The position numbers and the translations under genes were made by a program. A stretch of DNA of 64,000 nt, from assembly GCF_013133775.1 (NCBI RefSeq), contig NZ_JABGBO010000002.1, positions 248,001 to 312,000 on the forward strand, read 5' to 3'. Below the pieces are notes generated by a model. It did not search any database and was not told the origin of the DNA. It was given only the letters and a program-made list of their open reading frames with translations. The DNA comes from Pelistega europaea (GTDB lineage: Bacteria; Pseudomonadota; Gammaproteobacteria; Burkholderiales; Burkholderiaceae_B). Numbering within the stretch: position 1 is the first letter of the stretch; each line of letters starts with the position of its first letter. Of the stretch, positions 1 through 8,683 are shown piece by piece.

Positions 1-1300
1 GCCAAACTTCAGGTTTAATAGGGTTTGTAATATTTATGTCTGTAGGTAAATCAGGATATTTGGCAGAAATTTTAAGCAAAGCAATATAAAGAACCAAGAG
101 CAATGCTAATAAAATCCAAATTGCAGTATCACCTGCAAAAGCCTGTACGCCAATACCAATATAGTACAGTGCCGCCATCACCAGCAACGTGCCAGAAATA
201 CCCATGCCCCAACCAGCAATTTTCTGAATTAACGTTTTAGGTACACCAGCTGACATCATCGGTTGAATGCCAAGTTTCAATGCTTCTAAATGCACAATAT
301 AAAACAAGGCAATATAAGAAATAGATGCTGGTAGAATCGCATTACGAATAATCTCGGTATAAGGAATACCCACATACTCAATCATTAAGAATGCAGCAGC
401 CCCCATTACTGGTGGCATAATTTGACCATTAACTGAAGAAGCTGTCTCAATCGCCCCTGCACGGATACCACCATAACCCGATTTTTTCATCAAAGGAATA
501 GTGAAAATACCACCAGTTACCACGTTGGCTACAGATGATGCTGATACTAACCCATTCACCGCTGATGATACTACTGCCACTTTAGCTGGACCACCTCGCA
601 GATGCCCCAACATAGCAAAGGATACCTGCATCATGTAGTTACCAGCACCACAACGATCCAGCAACGACCCTAGCAGCACAAAAATAAAAATGTATGAGAC
701 TGATACACCCAGTGCCACTCCATAAGTTCCTTCTGTTGTCAGCCACATATGGGAAACCAGGCGTTCAACAGACGCTCCACGGTGAGAAATTACATCAGGG
801 AGATAAGGACCAAGGAAAATATACGCAAGGGAAACCAATCCCAATATCGTCATTGGTAAACCTAATGAGCGGCGAGTGATTTCAAGCAAAAGCAAAATAC
901 CTGCCACACCAGCTACTATATCCAATGTGGTTGGAATACCAGGACGTAGCGAAAGTTCTTTATAAAAAAGAAATAAATATGCACCGCACAGGCCTGCTAA
1001 AATCGCCAAAATCCAATCATAAATTGGCATTTTTTCTGATTGATTTTTAAACATAGGATAAGCAAGATACCCTAAAAACATCGCTAACCCTAGGTGAATA
1101 GCACGCGATTCAGTATCATTAAAAATCCCGATGTTTAAATCAAATGGAATAGGTGAAGCAATCCACAGTTGAAATAAAGACCAAAGCAAAGCCCCCACGG
1201 CTAGCACACCACCAGTAAGACCGCCTACTTTACGCCCACCCCGATCCACATCTGCAACGAGTTTCTCTAATTCTGCAATTTTATCTGCATCTGTTACCAT
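1..1300 (-). CDS. TRAP transporter permease, fused 4TM/12TM type (3' end cut by window)
   Basis: This is the membrane component of a TAXI-type TRAP transporter, which imports an organic acid or similar solute using an ion gradient. The ATG at 1300 opens a reading frame (MVTDADKIAELEKLVADVD) that runs without a stop to the window edge, so about 433 residues are visible and the C terminus is missing. After a short charged N terminus the protein is a chain of hydrophobic helices with a conserved core around VNGLVSASSVANVVTGG and ASSVNGQIMPPVMGAAAF, typical of the large DctM-like subunit. The small and large subunits appear fused. The binding protein gene lies just upstream on the same strand, with a strong hairpin in the 106-bp gap. 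The substrate cannot be read from the sequence. Confidence 0.9.
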   Translation of the reverse strand, partial: MVTDADKIAELEKLVADVDRGGRKVGGLTGGVLAVGALLWSLFQLWIASPIPFDLNIGIFNDTESRAIHLGLAMFLGYLAYPMFKNQSEKMPIYDWILAILAGLCGAYLFLFYKELSLRPGIPTTLDIVAGVAGILLLLEITRRSLGLPMTILGLVSLAYIFLGPYLPDVISHRGASVERLVSHMWLTTEGTYGVALGVSVSYIFIFVLLGSLLDRCGAGNYMMQVSFAMLGHLRGGPAKVAVVSSAVNGLVSASSVANVVTGGIFTIPLMKKSGYGGIRAGAIETASSVNGQIMPPVMGAAAFLMIEYVGIPYTEIIRNAILPASISYIALFYIVHLEALKLGIQPMMSAGVPKTLIQKIAGWGMGISGTLLVMAALYYIGIGVQAFAGDTAIWILLALLLVLYIALLKISAKYPDLPTDINITNPIKPEVW

Positions 1301-1360
1301 AAAGGTTTCCTTATAACAAACGAAGCGGACACCTCTGCCCGCTCCTGTAAAAAAGAGAAC

Positions 1361-1388
1361 GGCATTATGCCATAAATAGCATAATGCC
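1361..1388 (-). terminator. Intercistronic hairpin between TAXI binding protein and permease
   Basis: A perfect 10-bp inverted repeat, GGCATTATGC and GCATAATGCC, encloses an 8-nt loop. Reading the minus strand, the stem is followed within five bases by a T-rich run (CTCTTTTTT). This looks like a leaky terminator or an mRNA-stabilising hairpin that lets more binding protein than permease be made. The attenuator role is inference. Confidence 0.6.
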
Positions 1389-1406
1389 AGTGAGAAAACC
1401 TACCAA

Positions 1407-2387
1407 TTACTTGATTAGGCCAACCTCTTTATAGTATTTTTCTGCACCAGGATGTAATGGAGCAGATAGACCGTTTTTCACCATCTCTTCTTTCTTAAGG
1501 TGAGCTAGAGCAGGATGAAGTTTCTTGAAGTCTTCAAAGTTTTCAAATACAGACTTCACAATTTGATAAACAACATCATCTGGAGTCTTGGTAGAAGCAA
1601 CCACTGTCGCTAATACACCATAAGTAGGCGTATCATCAGGGTTGTTTTGATATAAGCCACCAGGGATAACTACCTTAGCATAGTAAGGATATTTTGCCAC
1701 AACCTTATCAACAGCTTCGCCAGTAAATGGCATTAACTTAGCTCCGCAAGTAGTTGTAGGATCTTGGATATTAGCAGATGGGTGACCTACTCCAAAGATA
1801 AACCCGTCAATCTTGCCGTCACATAGAGCGGTACCATGCTCGTCTGAACGCAATTCAGATGCTAAACCAAAGAAAGACAAATCCAAACCACGCTCAGCAA
1901 GGTATTGCTCAAGCGATGCACGAGAACCAGAACCTGGGTTACCTACGTTAAAGCGTTTACCCTTAAGATCATCAAAGCCCTTAATATTTGCTTCCTTACG
2001 TGTAACGATAGTTAGAGGTTCTGGATGCAATGAGAAAACAGAGCGTAATTCTTTAAAAGCACCTGCATCTTTAAAGTTTTCAAGACCATTATATGCATTA
2101 TAAGCAACGTCAGACTGGGCAAAACCTAAATCCAACTCACCTGCACGGATAGTGTTAACGTTAAACACAGAGGCACCTGTAGATTCTACAGAGCAACGGA
2201 TACCATGAGCAGCACGGTCTTTATTTACAATACGGCAGATAGCACCACCTGCAGCATAATACACACCTGTCACTCCGCCAGTACCAATACTCACAAATTG
2301 TTGAGCTGCACTAGCACTTGGAGCGACAAAAGCAGAAGCCATCGCCAAAGCACCAACAGCTAAAGAAATTCTTTTCATTAGTTTCAT
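1407..2387 (-). CDS. TAXI family TRAP transporter solute-binding protein
   Basis: This 326-residue periplasmic protein should capture the solute and hand it to the adjacent TRAP permease. It begins with a clear Sec signal peptide (two positives, a hydrophobic core, and a cleavage site near APSASAA). The mature protein opens [20 protein letters not shown], the characteristic start of TAXI (TRAP-associated extracytoplasmic immunogenic) proteins, and contains the [14 protein letters not shown] segment that contacts ligand in this family. Two in-frame ATGs lie close together (MKLMKR). The first has AGGGAG six bases upstream and is preferred. It is the first gene of a two-gene unit with the permease. 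Substrates of TAXI proteins (glutamate or other acids in known cases) cannot be inferred here. Confidence 0.93.
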   Translation of the reverse strand: MKLMKRISLAVGALAMASAFVAPSASAAQQFVSIGTGGVTGVYYAAGGAICRIVNKDRAAHGIRCSVESTGASVFNVNTIRAGELDLGFAQSDVAYNAYNGLENFKDAGAFKELRSVFSLHPEPLTIVTRKEANIKGFDDLKGKRFNVGNPGSGSRASLEQYLAERGLDLSFFGLASELRSDEHGTALCDGKIDGFIFGVGHPSANIQDPTTTCGAKLMPFTGEAVDKVVAKYPYYAKVVIPGGLYQNNPDDTPTYGVLATVVASTKTPDDVVYQIVKSVFENFEDFKKLHPALAHLKKEEMVKNGLSAPLHPGAEKYYKEVGLIK

Positions 2388-2626
2388 ATAAAACTCCCTA
2401 GACTAAGTAGTAATCAAAGACAAGGTGACAGCAATATGCTGCACATATCAAAATAATAGCATATACACTTTATAATAAAACACTAGTTTGGCAAAGCAGG
2501 GATTTCCCCACTATTTTTTCATTGTCCTTGTGGTAATACGGCAGTTATAGTACCAAGAGAAAGCATAATTTGCACTGTTTTAGGGCATGTGTATTAATGT
2601 TCACTGGCCGTCGGTACAGTGATAAA

Positions 2627-3202
2627 CTATCGGCACCCTACATACTGGGCACCATACTGTTCAGCTCTCGCCTTTACTTTGAGAGCGACATTTTTTAACC
2701 AAGACTTACTAGAGTAGGTTCCTCGCTGAAAGCCGTACCAACCTTCGTGATAATTTAAATATTGGTTATAAGCATCCCATTTGGAGGTACCATTAATTTG
2801 ACGTGCTTTATCCATATACCAAGCCACGAAATCTGCCGCATCAGCAAAGTTATCACGGCTAGCAAAAGTACTACCGGCCTGCGATTTATATTCTCCCCAC
2901 ACTTCATCTTTGGCTTGAGGATAACCATAGGCTGAACTTACACGCCCCCATGGAATTACCCACAACAGGTGATCCTTAGGTGGCTTGGCATCATGCTTAA
3001 AACGAGACTCCTGGTAAATAATAGACAAGACAATCTGCGGAGGTGCTCCCCAGCGAGAACGCGCTTTTTCCAAAGCATCCTTCCAGCCAGATTTTTCACT
3101 CAAAATATCACACATATTTTCCATGTTGGAAGGTGGTGTTGTGTTAGAGGCACAAGCACTTAACAAACCAGTCAGCACAAGCAAAGCAAGTCTTTTTGTC
3201 AT
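2627..3202 (-). CDS. Lysozyme-like (SLT-fold) lipoprotein
   Basis: This is a predicted outer-membrane lipoprotein of about 191 residues. It has a signal peptide ending in the lipobox LSAC, so the mature N terminus would be the lipidated Cys. The body resembles a soluble lytic transglycosylase fold: the IIYQESRF segment supplies the expected catalytic Glu, followed by SSAYGYPQA and a Tyr/Trp-rich C-terminal half with NYHEGWYGF. It may cleave peptidoglycan glycan strands. No LysM or other wall-binding domain is visible, and it is short for a transglycosylase. A GTG at 3211 would add three residues (MDK), but the ATG at 3202 is the likelier start. It is divergent from the PerM-like gene. The enzymatic role is inferred from the fold motif only. 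Confidence 0.75.
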   Translation of the reverse strand: MTKRLALLVLTGLLSACASNTTPPSNMENMCDILSEKSGWKDALEKARSRWGAPPQIVLSIIYQESRFKHDAKPPKDHLLWVIPWGRVSSAYGYPQAKDEVWGEYKSQAGSTFASRDNFADAADFVAWYMDKARQINGTSKWDAYNQYLNYHEGWYGFQRGTYSSKSWLKNVALKVKARAEQYGAQYVGCR

Positions 3203-3311
3203 TTTATCCACTTTTGAACCTTATCGAAGTTTCTCTCTCATTTCTTGTAGACATAAAGCACTAACATTGTATAATGAACTAACAATAAATCAACCCTTTA
3301 CCGACTTTATT

Positions 3312-4466
3312 ATGCAAAATAAAAACCGCGTTTTCTACGCTTTCTACATCGGTTTTCTATTACTAATCACGGCAGGCTTTCTCTATCTACTAAAGCCTTT
3401 TTTCACGGCCATTTTCTGGAGCGTGATTTTTGCTGTGCTATTTAGACCTGTATACCGTTTTCTTCTCAAAAAGATTCCTAACTATCGGAACACATCTGCA
3501 ATAATCACATTACTATGTGCCATTCTTATTGCGATTATTCCCATTAGCTTGATTATAGGTACAGCAACTAAAGAGGTTGTAACACTATATGGACGAATTC
3601 AATCCGGAGAACTTGATTTAGGGCTTTATGCTGACCATGTTTTCCAAAATCTCCCTGCTGTAGTCAAAGATATTCTTGAACGCTACCAAATTACCAGTGT
3701 CCTTGGCTTGCGTGAAAAGTTGCTTGTTGTCTTTAATAACGCTAGTCGCTTATTAGCCAATGAATTGGTAAGCCTCAGCCAAAACACCTTCTCGTTCATT
3801 GTCTCTATGGGTATTATGTTATACCTGCTATTTTTCTTATTAAGAGATGGAACAACTATTCAAGCCAACTTTAAACGCTTAATCCCCTTGAGTAACACCC
3901 ATAAAGTACACCTGTTTGAGAAATTTATTACGGTGGTACGCGCGACTATCAAAGGCAGTATGTTAGTGGCTATGGTGCAAGGTGCATTAGGGGGCTTTAT
4001 TTTTGCACTACTGGGTATTCAAGGTGCGATGCTATGGGGCATTATCATGATGTTCTTATCGCTCCTACCTGCGGTCGGCTCTGCTGTATTATGGTTCCCT
4101 GTTGCTGTGTATTTCCTTGTGTCTGGTAATTACTGGGAAGGTGGTATTCTTATCGCTTATGGGATTGGTGTCATTGGCCTAGCAGATAATCTACTACGCC
4201 CTGCTCTTGTCGGAAAAGATACCAAGTTACCCGACTACATTATCCTTGTATCCACTTTAGGTGGCATTATGGCTTTTGGGATTAATGGCTTTGTTGTCGG
4301 CCCCCTACTCGCTGCGTTATTTTTCACTTTCTGGGATGAATTACCTAATGCGATAGGTTTACTTGACAGTAACAAGTCAGACTCTCCCGCAGCTGCTGAT
4401 ACGGCGGATAACAAGGCATACACTGCCACCAAGCCCAATACACCAAGCACAGACCAACATAAATAA
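3312..4466 (+). CDS. AI-2E (PerM) family transporter
   Basis: This inner-membrane protein of 384 residues has about eight hydrophobic segments arranged as in the AI-2E/PerM family. Members export small molecules such as autoinducer-2 or act as Na+/H+ antiporters; the real substrate here is unknown. The family core is visible in GIMLYLLFFLLRDG, the long soluble linker after it, and VGPLLAALFFTFWDELPN near the end. The C-terminal tail of about 35 residues is polar and low-complexity (SDSPAAADTADNK). The open frame extends upstream to 3123, but that part lies over the divergent lipoprotein gene and is not membrane-like, so the ATG at 3312 (MQNKNRVFYAF) is chosen. No strong ribosome-binding site precedes it. 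Confidence 0.85.
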   Translation: MQNKNRVFYAFYIGFLLLITAGFLYLLKPFFTAIFWSVIFAVLFRPVYRFLLKKIPNYRNTSAIITLLCAILIAIIPISLIIGTATKEVVTLYGRIQSGELDLGLYADHVFQNLPAVVKDILERYQITSVLGLREKLLVVFNNASRLLANELVSLSQNTFSFIVSMGIMLYLLFFLLRDGTTIQANFKRLIPLSNTHKVHLFEKFITVVRATIKGSMLVAMVQGALGGFIFALLGIQGAMLWGIIMMFLSLLPAVGSAVLWFPVAVYFLVSGNYWEGGILIAYGIGVIGLADNLLRPALVGKDTKLPDYIILVSTLGGIMAFGINGFVVGPLLAALFFTFWDELPNAIGLLDSNKSDSPAAADTADNKAYTATKPNTPSTDQHK

Positions 4467-4485
4467 TCTGGCTTAATCCTCTTTA

Positions 4486-4519
4486 TACTGGTACTTTCAC
4501 ATTGTTGACAGTACCAGTA
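4486..4519 (+). terminator. Hairpin just downstream of the PerM-like gene
   Basis: A perfect 10-bp inverted repeat, TACTGGTACT and AGTACCAGTA, with a 14-nt loop lies 20 bp after the stop codon. It has no T tract, so it may protect the mRNA end or act with Rho rather than terminate by itself. It shares a CTGGTA/TACCAG core with hairpins at 27281 and 62261. Confidence 0.45.
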
Positions 4520-4659
4520 GGCTCCCCTTGCTCAATATTTTCCCACCCAAGAGCAATATGCTCTTTACTTAACAAAAGCAAGACTGACTTGCATTACAAT
4601 TAGAGGCCTCTAGTTTATGAGTCTTCTTCGTTTTAGATAGACGAGCCATCTTGCAATAA

Positions 4660-6669
4660 TCAAGGGGCCCATTGGTTATCACGCAATAGTTTATCTGCAT
4701 ATTGCAATTTCAGTTTAAGTCCTTCAAGCTCTTGTTTTGATACTTCATCCAAAGCATCACTTTGACTTTGGATTCCTTGCTCATTAAAAAAAGCCCATTG
4801 TTTTGAATTCACAAACCCCAGCATATCGCCCTGATATAAATAAGCATAAGATTGCGAAGAAGCATCAAATAATGAATGTCCAAAAGCAGAAACCTGGTTA
4901 TTAAATCCCAATAAGTCCATCATACTAGGTAACAAATCATACTGAGAGGCTATCACTTGATGACGCATAGGAGGTAGACTTCCATCTGGTGCATAAATTA
5001 ACAAGGGAATACGAAAGTCTTTGTTAGAAATAAGAGCTCCCTCTTTTTCAGCGACATCCTTATTATCAACCTTTGTATTTAAGGTATGATCAGCACTAAG
5101 AATGAAAATAGTATCTTTATACCAAGGTTCATTTTCAATGCGTTTAAAAAACTGCTCCAATGCCCAGTCACTATAGCGTAAGCTATTCAAATAACCTGAC
5201 TCTGTACGATCGTTATGGGGATATAGCTCAAACTCCTTGGGCAATTTAGGAAATGGCTCATGGGTGGTTCCCGTAAAAATGAAAGCAAAAAATGGTTTTT
5301 TTCCCTCTTTTGCTGTTAAAGAAGCTGCAGCACTTGCTTCCGCTGGTGATGAAACAACTTCTGAAACTTGCTGAGTAGTTGCTTTAGCATCCTCTCCAGA
5401 GTCCTTTTGTATTAATTTTTCCGCTAAAAACTGTAATCCCTCATAATCCCAACCAAACCTAGGTTGTTCTTGAGGGTACTCTCTTAGCAAAGGAATATCC
5501 TCTTGTCCATAGTACTCTTTAAACCCCAATGCACTGGCAATATTTTCCATTTGGAAAGAGCGACGTTTTGAGGTCTGCATCATCAACGTACGATAATGAT
5601 GTTGGTCTGCAATTTGTGCAATACGAGACATATGCTTAATCTCTAGACCAAAACCTATGGTAGGTTGACTAGGTAAAGCAGGAGTTGCAGTTAGGGCTGC
5701 TTGGATACCAATAATACTACGTTGCCCTGCTGCATAATAATTTTCCCATACTTGAGACTTTTGCATTAATTGATCGAAAAACGGGGTTACTTTATAGGAG
5801 GTTCCGCTTAATCCATCAATATAGCGACTCGTCCAGCTTTCTAGAAGAATAAAAACGATATTTTTATTGGAGGGAATTGCCTGTTTTTTCTGCCAGGCAA
5901 ATATCTGAGGGTTATGTTGAGCAAATGATTGTAGTGCCTCCTCATTGACCAAATGCAAAGGGCGTTGTTTGAGGTGATTCATGCTTTCTCTAAAAGAAAG
6001 ATAAGCCGGATTCAGACTTAAATTGGCTTGTTGTGGTGTGGCCTGATTAGCAAATGCATCGGCTACGTTAATGGGACGCCCACTGAAAACAAAACCACGG
6101 ATCCCTAATACAATAATAGCAATGGTAAACAAGCATCCAAGCACGCCAACAAAAAAATTACGTACAGGATACAATACCTGACTGCGCATAGGTCGGATGA
6201 CAAAACCATACCAAATCAAAAATAGCACAGCTAAAATAAGCACACCTTGTATGGTAGCATCTAAGCGAGAAGTAGCAGCAATGCCAGCTATAGCACCAAG
6301 ATCCGAGGTGATATTTAGGATTTCTGCTCCAATATGTCGTTTTACTTCTCCGAAATAGCTACTATCAATTAAGCTATAAGCATAAAGGATAAAAAGCACA
6401 ATACCGCTTAACCATACCAATGTTGGTCTTAACCAAGAGGATTGTAGTCGCTGAATAGGAATACTCAATAAAAGCAAAAATAATCCCAGTATTGAAAATA
6501 GTATTGCGCTATCAAACTGGATTCCCTTTAGTAAAGACATCCATAATAATGAAGGGAAAAATCCTGAGAAATAATCAAGGTAACTCAACCATAACTGTAA
6601 GCGACAAACAGCAAAGCCAAATAAACCAAAAACGACTATACGAAAGGGGATATTAAGTAGACTCACCAT
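4660..6669 (-). CDS. LtaS-like sulfatase-fold phosphoglycerol/phosphoethanolamine transferase family protein
   Basis: This integral membrane protein has about five N-terminal helices (first 210 residues or so) followed by a large periplasmic alkaline-phosphatase/sulfatase domain. The domain opens with NIVFILLESW, where the Glu would bind the metal. GQRSIIGIQA has a Ser at the position of the catalytic Thr/Ser nucleophile. TGTTHEPFP and ILSADHTLN supply further metal ligands. Relatives move phosphoglycerol or phosphoethanolamine from phospholipids onto glucans, lipid A or polymers; a Gram-negative substrate cannot be named from this. The ATG at 6669 (MVSLLNIPF) gives 669 residues; a TTG at 6681 would add four. 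An insert at about residues 440-465 is rich in Ala, Ser and Thr. A strong palindrome lies about 160 bp upstream at 6832. Confidence 0.85.
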   Translation of the reverse strand: MVSLLNIPFRIVVFGLFGFAVCRLQLWLSYLDYFSGFFPSLLWMSLLKGIQFDSAILFSILGLFLLLLSIPIQRLQSSWLRPTLVWLSGIVLFILYAYSLIDSSYFGEVKRHIGAEILNITSDLGAIAGIAATSRLDATIQGVLILAVLFLIWYGFVIRPMRSQVLYPVRNFFVGVLGCLFTIAIIVLGIRGFVFSGRPINVADAFANQATPQQANLSLNPAYLSFRESMNHLKQRPLHLVNEEALQSFAQHNPQIFAWQKKQAIPSNKNIVFILLESWTSRYIDGLSGTSYKVTPFFDQLMQKSQVWENYYAAGQRSIIGIQAALTATPALPSQPTIGFGLEIKHMSRIAQIADQHHYRTLMMQTSKRRSFQMENIASALGFKEYYGQEDIPLLREYPQEQPRFGWDYEGLQFLAEKLIQKDSGEDAKATTQQVSEVVSSPAEASAAASLTAKEGKKPFFAFIFTGTTHEPFPKLPKEFELYPHNDRTESGYLNSLRYSDWALEQFFKRIENEPWYKDTIFILSADHTLNTKVDNKDVAEKEGALISNKDFRIPLLIYAPDGSLPPMRHQVIASQYDLLPSMMDLLGFNNQVSAFGHSLFDASSQSYAYLYQGDMLGFVNSKQWAFFNEQGIQSQSDALDEVSKQELEGLKLKLQYADKLLRDNQWAP

Positions 6670-6831
6670 GGCGACGTACAATGCCTCTTAATAAAGTTTA
6701 TTAAGTAGCATTCTCCAAAAAAAGATTAACGCAGATTGCGAAAATCTATAAAAGAAAGATACTAGTTAACTTGTCCAAGTCACTAGTTGCAGTAAAACAG
6801 TACAAATTTTCCGTATCAGTTTATTTAAATA

Positions 6832-6854
6832 AATTAACTCCACTGGAGTTAATT
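6832..6854. promoter_or_regulatory. Operator-like palindrome upstream of the LtaS-like gene
   Basis: The arms AATTAACTCCA and TGGAGTTAATT are perfect 11-bp inverted repeats around a single C. The site is intergenic, between the tRNA terminator and the LtaS-like gene. There is no T tract, and a one-base loop is unsuited to an RNA hairpin, so a dimeric transcription factor site is the better reading. The regulator is unknown. Confidence 0.5.
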
Positions 6855-6923
6855 AATAATATTATGACTTAGTTAGGTCTATTGACCTTTTTGATTATCA
6901 AAAAATCGTACAAAAATACATAT

Positions 6924-6952
6924 GAAAAAGCCCTTGGTCTATGACCAAGGGC
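6924..6952 (-). terminator. Terminator of tRNA-Leu
   Basis: On the minus strand a 10-bp perfect stem (GCCCTTGGTC and GACCAAGGGC, 3-nt loop) is followed by TTTTTCAT. It begins 12 bases beyond the encoded CCA end of the tRNA gene, so it is a canonical intrinsic terminator. Confidence 0.85.
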
Positions 6953-6963
6953 CTTAAGCTATC

Positions 6964-7048
6964 TGGTGCGAGCGAAGAGACTCGAACTCTTACACCTCAC
7001 GGCGCTGGAACCTAAATCCAGTGCGTCTACCAATTCCGCCACGCTCGC
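6964..7048 (-). tRNA. tRNA-Leu (anticodon UAG)
   Basis: The 85-nt minus-strand sequence starts GCGAGCG and ends CGCTCGCACCA, giving a 7-bp acceptor stem and an encoded CCA tail. The anticodon stem CTGGA/TCCAG encloses the loop TTTAGGT, so the anticodon is TAG (reads CUA and other CUN codons). The D-arm GGCGGAATTGGTAGACGC and the long class II variable arm (CGCCGTGAGGTG) identify leucine. The T-arm contains GTTCGAGTC. It stands alone, with a good promoter upstream and an intrinsic terminator downstream. Confidence 0.97.
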
Positions 7049-7060
7049 TTCAAGAATATA

Positions 7061-7089
7061 ACTATAACCTTTATTAAGACTTTAGGCAA
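7061..7089 (-). promoter_or_regulatory. Promoter of tRNA-Leu
   Basis: On the minus strand a -35 box TTGCCT (7089-7084) and a -10 box TATAGT (7066-7061) are separated by exactly 17 bases. Transcription would begin a few bases before the mature tRNA end at 7048. Confidence 0.7.
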
Positions 7090-7434
7090 GTCTTTATATT
7101 AAAAAAAACCTTTTGTCATTGCTAATGTTGTAAAAAAGATACTTTAATGACTTTTCTTCATACGCAGCACCTTAAACACCCCCTTGACAAACCGTCTAGT
7201 AATATAGAATCCAACAAATCCCCCCTTGACCCCTATATGAAATTTAGTTTTAGTAACAAGAACTGTTTCCAAAAAACCATAATAGATTAACTAAATACTC
7301 AACCAATATTTCTCGGTAGAGCTGTTTCATTGTGAGTTGACTTTACACATACTGACACAATACTCACTCAAATCCCCTGTAAAAAATAGTTTAAAATAGT
7401 CCGAACACTTAATGATTTTTTTGTTGTTTAAACT
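7090..7434. other. Non-coding gap between tRNA-Leu and dapC
   Basis: This 345-bp AT-rich stretch contains no supported gene. I see only a possible dapC promoter at 7337. A TTGACA-like box near 7184 lacks a well-placed -10 partner. Confidence 0.5.
7337..7364 (+). promoter_or_regulatory. Possible dapC promoter
   Basis: TTGACT at 7337 and AATACT at 7359 are spaced by 16 bases, about 70 bp before the dapC ATG. The -10 matches only four of six consensus bases, so this is tentative. Confidence 0.35.
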
Positions 7435-8631
7435 ATGAATCCTCGTTTAGATTTACTTAAACCCTATCCTTTTGAGCGTTTGCGTGCATTATTGGCAGAT
7501 GCAACTCCTTCCTCTGAATATCCTACCCATATTAATCTCTCTATAGGTGAGCCTAAACACGACACACCTGAGATTATTAAGCAAGCTATCAACGCCAATC
7601 TTGCTGGTCTGTCTAACTATCCAGCCACCAAAGGCGACTTTGAGTTACGCGAAGCTATTTCACATTGGATTGCTCGTCGTTATGATATTCCCGCTCCTAA
7701 TCCAGATACAGAAATATTACCTTGCTTAGGTTCTCGTGAAGCCCTCTTTTCTTTTGCTCAAACTATATTAGATGGAAATCCTGACAGTATCGTCGTTTGT
7801 CCGAATCCGTTTTATCAGATTTATGAGGGAGCAGCTTATCTCGGTGGTGCTACACCTTACTTTGTCAATTCTGATCCAGCTCGTAACTTTGCTCCAGATT
7901 GGGAAAGCGTACCAGAAGAAGTATGGAAAAAAACACAGCTACTTTATATCTGTTCACCAGGCAATCCTGCGGGCAACGTTACCCCTATTGAAGAATGGCG
8001 CTACCTTTTTGAATTAAGCGATAAGTATGGATTTGTCATTGCTTCTGATGAATGTTATTCCGAGATTTATTTTGAGGAAAAACCATTGGGTGTACTACAA
8101 GCTGCACGTTTTTGTGGAATGAATGACTATAAAAATATGGTATGTTTTTCTAGTCTTTCCAAACGTTCTAACGTCCCTGGCATGCGCTCTGGTTTTGTCG
8201 CAGGTGACGCTAATCTATTGGCTAAATTTCTACGCTATCGTACCTATCATGGTAGTGCAATGAGTTCAGTCATTAGTGCCGCTAGTATCGTGGCATGGAA
8301 TGATGAGCAACACGTAGAACAAAATCGTGCCTTGTATCAAGAAAAATTCCAGAAAGTATTTCCTATTCTATCCTCTGTGCTTGATGTGAAGATGCCCGAT
8401 GCTTCTTTCTACCTCTGGGCTGGCACCCCCGTAGCAGATACACAGTTTAGCAAAGCACTTTTTGAGCAAGCCAACGTAACACTCTTACCTGGTAGTTATC
8501 TCAGTCGCCCTGGTTCACTAGATGGCACAAATCCGGGCTTTAAACGGGTGCGAATTGCACTTGTTGCACCAGTAGAACAATGTGTTGAGGGAGCTGAGCG
8601 CATTGCAGAGTTTATAAGGAAGAATTATTAG
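7435..8631 (+). CDS. dapC: Succinyldiaminopimelate transaminase
   Basis: This 398-residue fold-type I PLP enzyme transfers the amino group from glutamate to N-succinyl-2-amino-6-ketopimelate in the succinylase branch of lysine and meso-diaminopimelate synthesis. It shows the aminotransferase class I landmarks: INLSIGEPKHDTPE near the N terminus, YICSPGNPAGN, ASDECYSEIYF, and the PLP lysine in FSSLSKRSNVPG. The C terminus keeps FKRVRIALV with the substrate-carboxylate Arg. dapD and dapE follow at once, which is the usual order in Bordetella-type bacteria and fixes the function. The ATG at 7435 agrees with the family start (MNPRLDLLKPYPFERL). There is little Shine-Dalgarno signal. Confidence 0.95.
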   Translation: MNPRLDLLKPYPFERLRALLADATPSSEYPTHINLSIGEPKHDTPEIIKQAINANLAGLSNYPATKGDFELREAISHWIARRYDIPAPNPDTEILPCLGSREALFSFAQTILDGNPDSIVVCPNPFYQIYEGAAYLGGATPYFVNSDPARNFAPDWESVPEEVWKKTQLLYICSPGNPAGNVTPIEEWRYLFELSDKYGFVIASDECYSEIYFEEKPLGVLQAARFCGMNDYKNMVCFSSLSKRSNVPGMRSGFVAGDANLLAKFLRYRTYHGSAMSSVISAASIVAWNDEQHVEQNRALYQEKFQKVFPILSSVLDVKMPDASFYLWAGTPVADTQFSKALFEQANVTLLPGSYLSRPGSLDGTNPGFKRVRIALVAPVEQCVEGAERIAEFIRKNY

Positions 8632-8683
8632 TTAAAAGATTCATGCTAAAATCAATAACTTTTACGCTACCTGAGAGAATACA

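Noticed and set aside
3123-3311. N-terminal extension of the PerM-like frame
   Set aside because: It lies over the start of the divergent lipoprotein gene and is not membrane-like; the family begins at the ATG at 3312.
4601-4612. 12-bp palindrome TAGAGGCCTCTA between convergent genes
   Set aside because: A single short palindrome without flanking signal; chance occurrence is a sufficient explanation.
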